Below, one piece after another: positions 62,342-64,000 of a stretch of DNA of 64,000 nucleotides. Every line of letters starts with the position of its first letter. Position 1 is the first letter of the stretch. Position numbers and translations under genes: made by a program. Under the pieces are notes generated by a model, which saw nothing but the letters and a program-made list of their open reading frames with translations, ran no database searches and had not been told where the DNA came from. Source of the DNA: Candidatus Woesearchaeota archaeon (GTDB lineage Archaea > Nanobdellota > Nanobdellia > Woesearchaeales > UBA12501); contig JAUSFM010000003.1 of assembly GCA_030651375.1 (NCBI GenBank), positions 120,718 to 184,717 on the forward strand. The letters run 5' to 3'.

Positions 62342-63271
62342 TTAATTCAGCTCCAGAATATCCAGCCGTTTGGTCGCATCGTATGAAGTGTAGTGGTCTT
62401 CGATGCACTGCGCAAAACCGGACGGGTTATCAAGGGAATGGTGATTTCCAGTAGTGTCAACAAGGCAGATGCCTTCACGGCGGCAGTGAAGCATACCGAT
62501 AGGGAATGAATGAGAACGGGAATGGGGATTGTAAAATGATTGATCGGTAATACGCGCGTGTTCTCGTGCTGCTTCAATACGTTCCTTGTCAAACATATCA
62601 TCGGCTCGAGGGAGGATAGAATAGGTATCACCAATACGCAAATGTAAAGCCGGGCCCTCTTCAGCATGAATAGACAAACCATCTTGGTTCTTATGAATAA
62701 GATAGGGAAGCCATCCCTTGTCAATACAGGCTTGAATAATCGTTTTATAGTCAGGAACGCAGAGACATTCAGGAGTAAGCTGGTCAAAATGGTCGGCAAG
62801 ATCAGACAATCTGAAATCCGTGAGTTTTGGAACAAACACATACGAAATTGCATCCAGCGAACCGTGAACCAGCTCGATACGGCCGAAACGGGCAAGCATG
62901 TCGCGGGCATGGTTCAGCGAATCAGTACTGTATTGAAGGGTAAAAGGTGCTGATTCATCTGTTGGAACAACCAACATGCGATACGCTTCAATTCCTTCAG
63001 GAGTTTTAGAAGCAACTATTGACGCAAATGTGTCGGCGATGGTATCGTTATATGCAAGCGCATGTGACGAATCTGATTCACGGGAAAAAACCAGTGGCCG
63101 TTGCATGAAACGCTGCAATGTCCGAGAAAGAGAACGAAACGGATCAGGAATATAGCGCCGGCTGTCAAACTCAAAGTTTACCACAACACTCTCATCAGGA
63201 GCAAGCGTTTTTCCTTGAAAGGTTGCAAGCATATCTTCCAGCAATTCAACCGATGACTCAGCACGAATCAT
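62342..63271 (-). CDS. Unknown protein, tandem paralogue 1
   Basis: The protein has 309 residues, with a minus-strand CTTAAATACTCC at about 63289-63300 that makes the ATG leaderless. The C-terminal half (about 165-305) is clearly related to the next gene: HFDQL, ACIDKGW, GPALHLRIGDTYSILP, HARITDQSFY and CIEDHYTSYDAT align with matching segments there. The first half is different. No known family or catalytic motif is recognised. Confidence 0.75.
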   Translation of the reverse strand: MIRAESSVELLEDMLATFQGKTLAPDESVVVNFEFDSRRYIPDPFRSLSRTLQRFMQRPLVFSRESDSSHALAYNDTIADTFASIVASKTPEGIEAYRMLVVPTDESAPFTLQYSTDSLNHARDMLARFGRIELVHGSLDAISYVFVPKLTDFRLSDLADHFDQLTPECLCVPDYKTIIQACIDKGWLPYLIHKNQDGLSIHAEEGPALHLRIGDTYSILPRADDMFDKERIEAAREHARITDQSFYNPHSRSHSFPIGMLHCRREGICLVDTTGNHHSLDNPSGFAQCIEDHYTSYDATKRLDILELN

Positions 63272-63320
63272 TTGGCAAAAAAAGAAAAAGGAGTATTTAA
63301 GGATTGTGTTATTTCAAACT

Positions 63321-64000
63321 CTAATTGACGATGCTCGGTTTAGGGCGGGAAGGAAGAGCGGTTGAATCGTAGCTCGACCAATGGCCGCTATCGATGCAGG
63401 AAAGAAATGAAGAATATGGTGTTGCTTTGGAAGGGTTTTCATGCGGTTCAAAAACCAGAAACTGGCGAGTAAGAGAAAATCCTGATGGAGCGAAACCATG
63501 CGGCACACCAGAACAGGAAACAGCGTGAAAGGTCTGGCCGGTTTCATTCGCATGCATTCGCGCAGCCATGATGTGAGCCGCGCTTGTTGGATCGGTACAC
63601 GTAGGAACAATTGAATATTTCTCTCCAACAAGAAGATGCTGTGCAGGGCCGCTTTTGGAATAAATGCGATTTTCGCGGAGTTGATATAGATTCCATCCGC
63701 GCTCGGCACACGCGGCGATAAGTTCAGATGATGAAGGCGCGACACGGACCGCTGGAGGCAAGCGATCAAAATGATGCATAACAGACGTATGGGTGGCACT
63801 ATGAAGCCGAGGAATGGTTTGATACGCAACAGAATCAATATGCTGCTCTTGTTGCGCAATTAACAGACTGCCAAGCACCTCGAAAAGCTCATCTTTGTTT
63901 GGTGCAGCGTACTGAAGGCCTGATTTTCCGTCAGGAGAACGTGAAACCAAACGATACCCAGACCAGAGATGTCCAGAGGCGTCACGAACAAGGCAAGACG
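63321..64000 (-). CDS. Unknown protein, tandem paralogue 2 (5' end outside the window)
   Basis: The frame is open to the right edge of the window, so only the last 225 or so residues are seen. It shares with the previous protein the segments HFDRL, ACAERGW, GPAQHLLVGEKYSIVP, HANETGQTFH and CIDSGHWSSYDST. The N-terminal visible part (VRDASGHLWSGYRL) resembles the VDTTGNHH segment near the end of its paralogue. Function unknown. Confidence 0.75.
   Translation of the reverse strand, partial: SCLVRDASGHLWSGYRLVSRSPDGKSGLQYAAPNKDELFEVLGSLLIAQQEQHIDSVAYQTIPRLHSATHTSVMHHFDRLPPAVRVAPSSSELIAACAERGWNLYQLRENRIYSKSGPAQHLLVGEKYSIVPTCTDPTSAAHIMAARMHANETGQTFHAVSCSGVPHGFAPSGFSLTRQFLVFEPHENPSKATPYSSFLSCIDSGHWSSYDSTALPSRPKPSIVN

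Overview
The window comes from an archaeon. The housekeeping genes are archaeal in type: ribosomal proteins L44e, S27e, S8e and L37e, translation initiation factor aIF2 alpha, Nop10, RNA polymerase subunit Rpo11, class I lysyl-tRNA synthetase, a GINS subunit, an LSm protein and archaeal S-adenosylmethionine decarboxylase. Many promoters have a TATA box about 25 bases before the start codon, which gives leaderless or near-leaderless transcripts. Two of the three tRNA genes carry introns that fold as bulge-helix-bulge motifs. The methanococcal-type S-layer protein, the apparent tRNA-Ile(UAU) and the many unrecognised proteins suggest a DPANN-like lineage (for example Woesearchaeota or Pacearchaeota), but this is inference without a phylogeny.

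Bases 1-26,832 hold sixteen genes, all on the plus strand, and this is the unusual part of the window. In order they are: three small or coiled-coil proteins; a further coiled-coil protein; a classical AAA ATPase; a MoxR-like AAA+ ATPase; a long coiled-coil protein; a TrmB-family regulator; an LhgO-like FAD oxidoreductase; a malate/lactate-dehydrogenase-like domain fused to a beta-rich, propeller-like half; a divergent protein kinase; a beta-rich protein; a 1,321-residue PP2C phosphatase with coiled coil, membrane segment and cysteine-paired outside domains; a second protein kinase with a long coiled coil; a second single-pass membrane protein with the same kind of cysteine-paired domains; and a secreted protein whose last third looks like a transmembrane beta barrel. 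Gaps are short or absent within two runs (3,778-8,987 and 11,420-26,832). The genes look like one trans-envelope phospho-signalling or structural machine that I cannot match to a described system.

Bases 26,845-45,300 return to ordinary archaeal content: RlmH, a membrane-anchored secreted protein, a phosphotransferase, a nucleotidyltransferase, LysRS, YhbY, a Kef-type antiporter, the aIF2 alpha-Nop10 pair, ornithine carbamoyltransferase, S27e-L44e, GINS and a radical SAM protein. Among them, at 38,055-39,338, is a cupin iron oxygenase of the HEPD/MPnS family whose His-Gln-His residues match the spacing of methylphosphonate synthase.

Bases 45,400-58,420 contain the S-layer gene, a glycosyltransferase-TPR protein, S8e, LSm-L37e, an endonuclease IV homologue, S-adenosylmethionine decarboxylase, Rpo11, a METTL5-like RNA methyltransferase, small membrane proteins and CorA. 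Bases 58,500-60,800 hold tRNA-Glu, tRNA-Ile and tRNA-Leu, a bacterial-type RsuA pseudouridine synthase, two small unknown genes, degenerate 5' copies of two of the tRNAs and GC-rich intergenic repeats. The last part has a methyltransferase, an EamA transporter and two tandem paralogues of an unknown family, the second running off the right edge. I saw no rRNA, CRISPR array, transposase or integrase.
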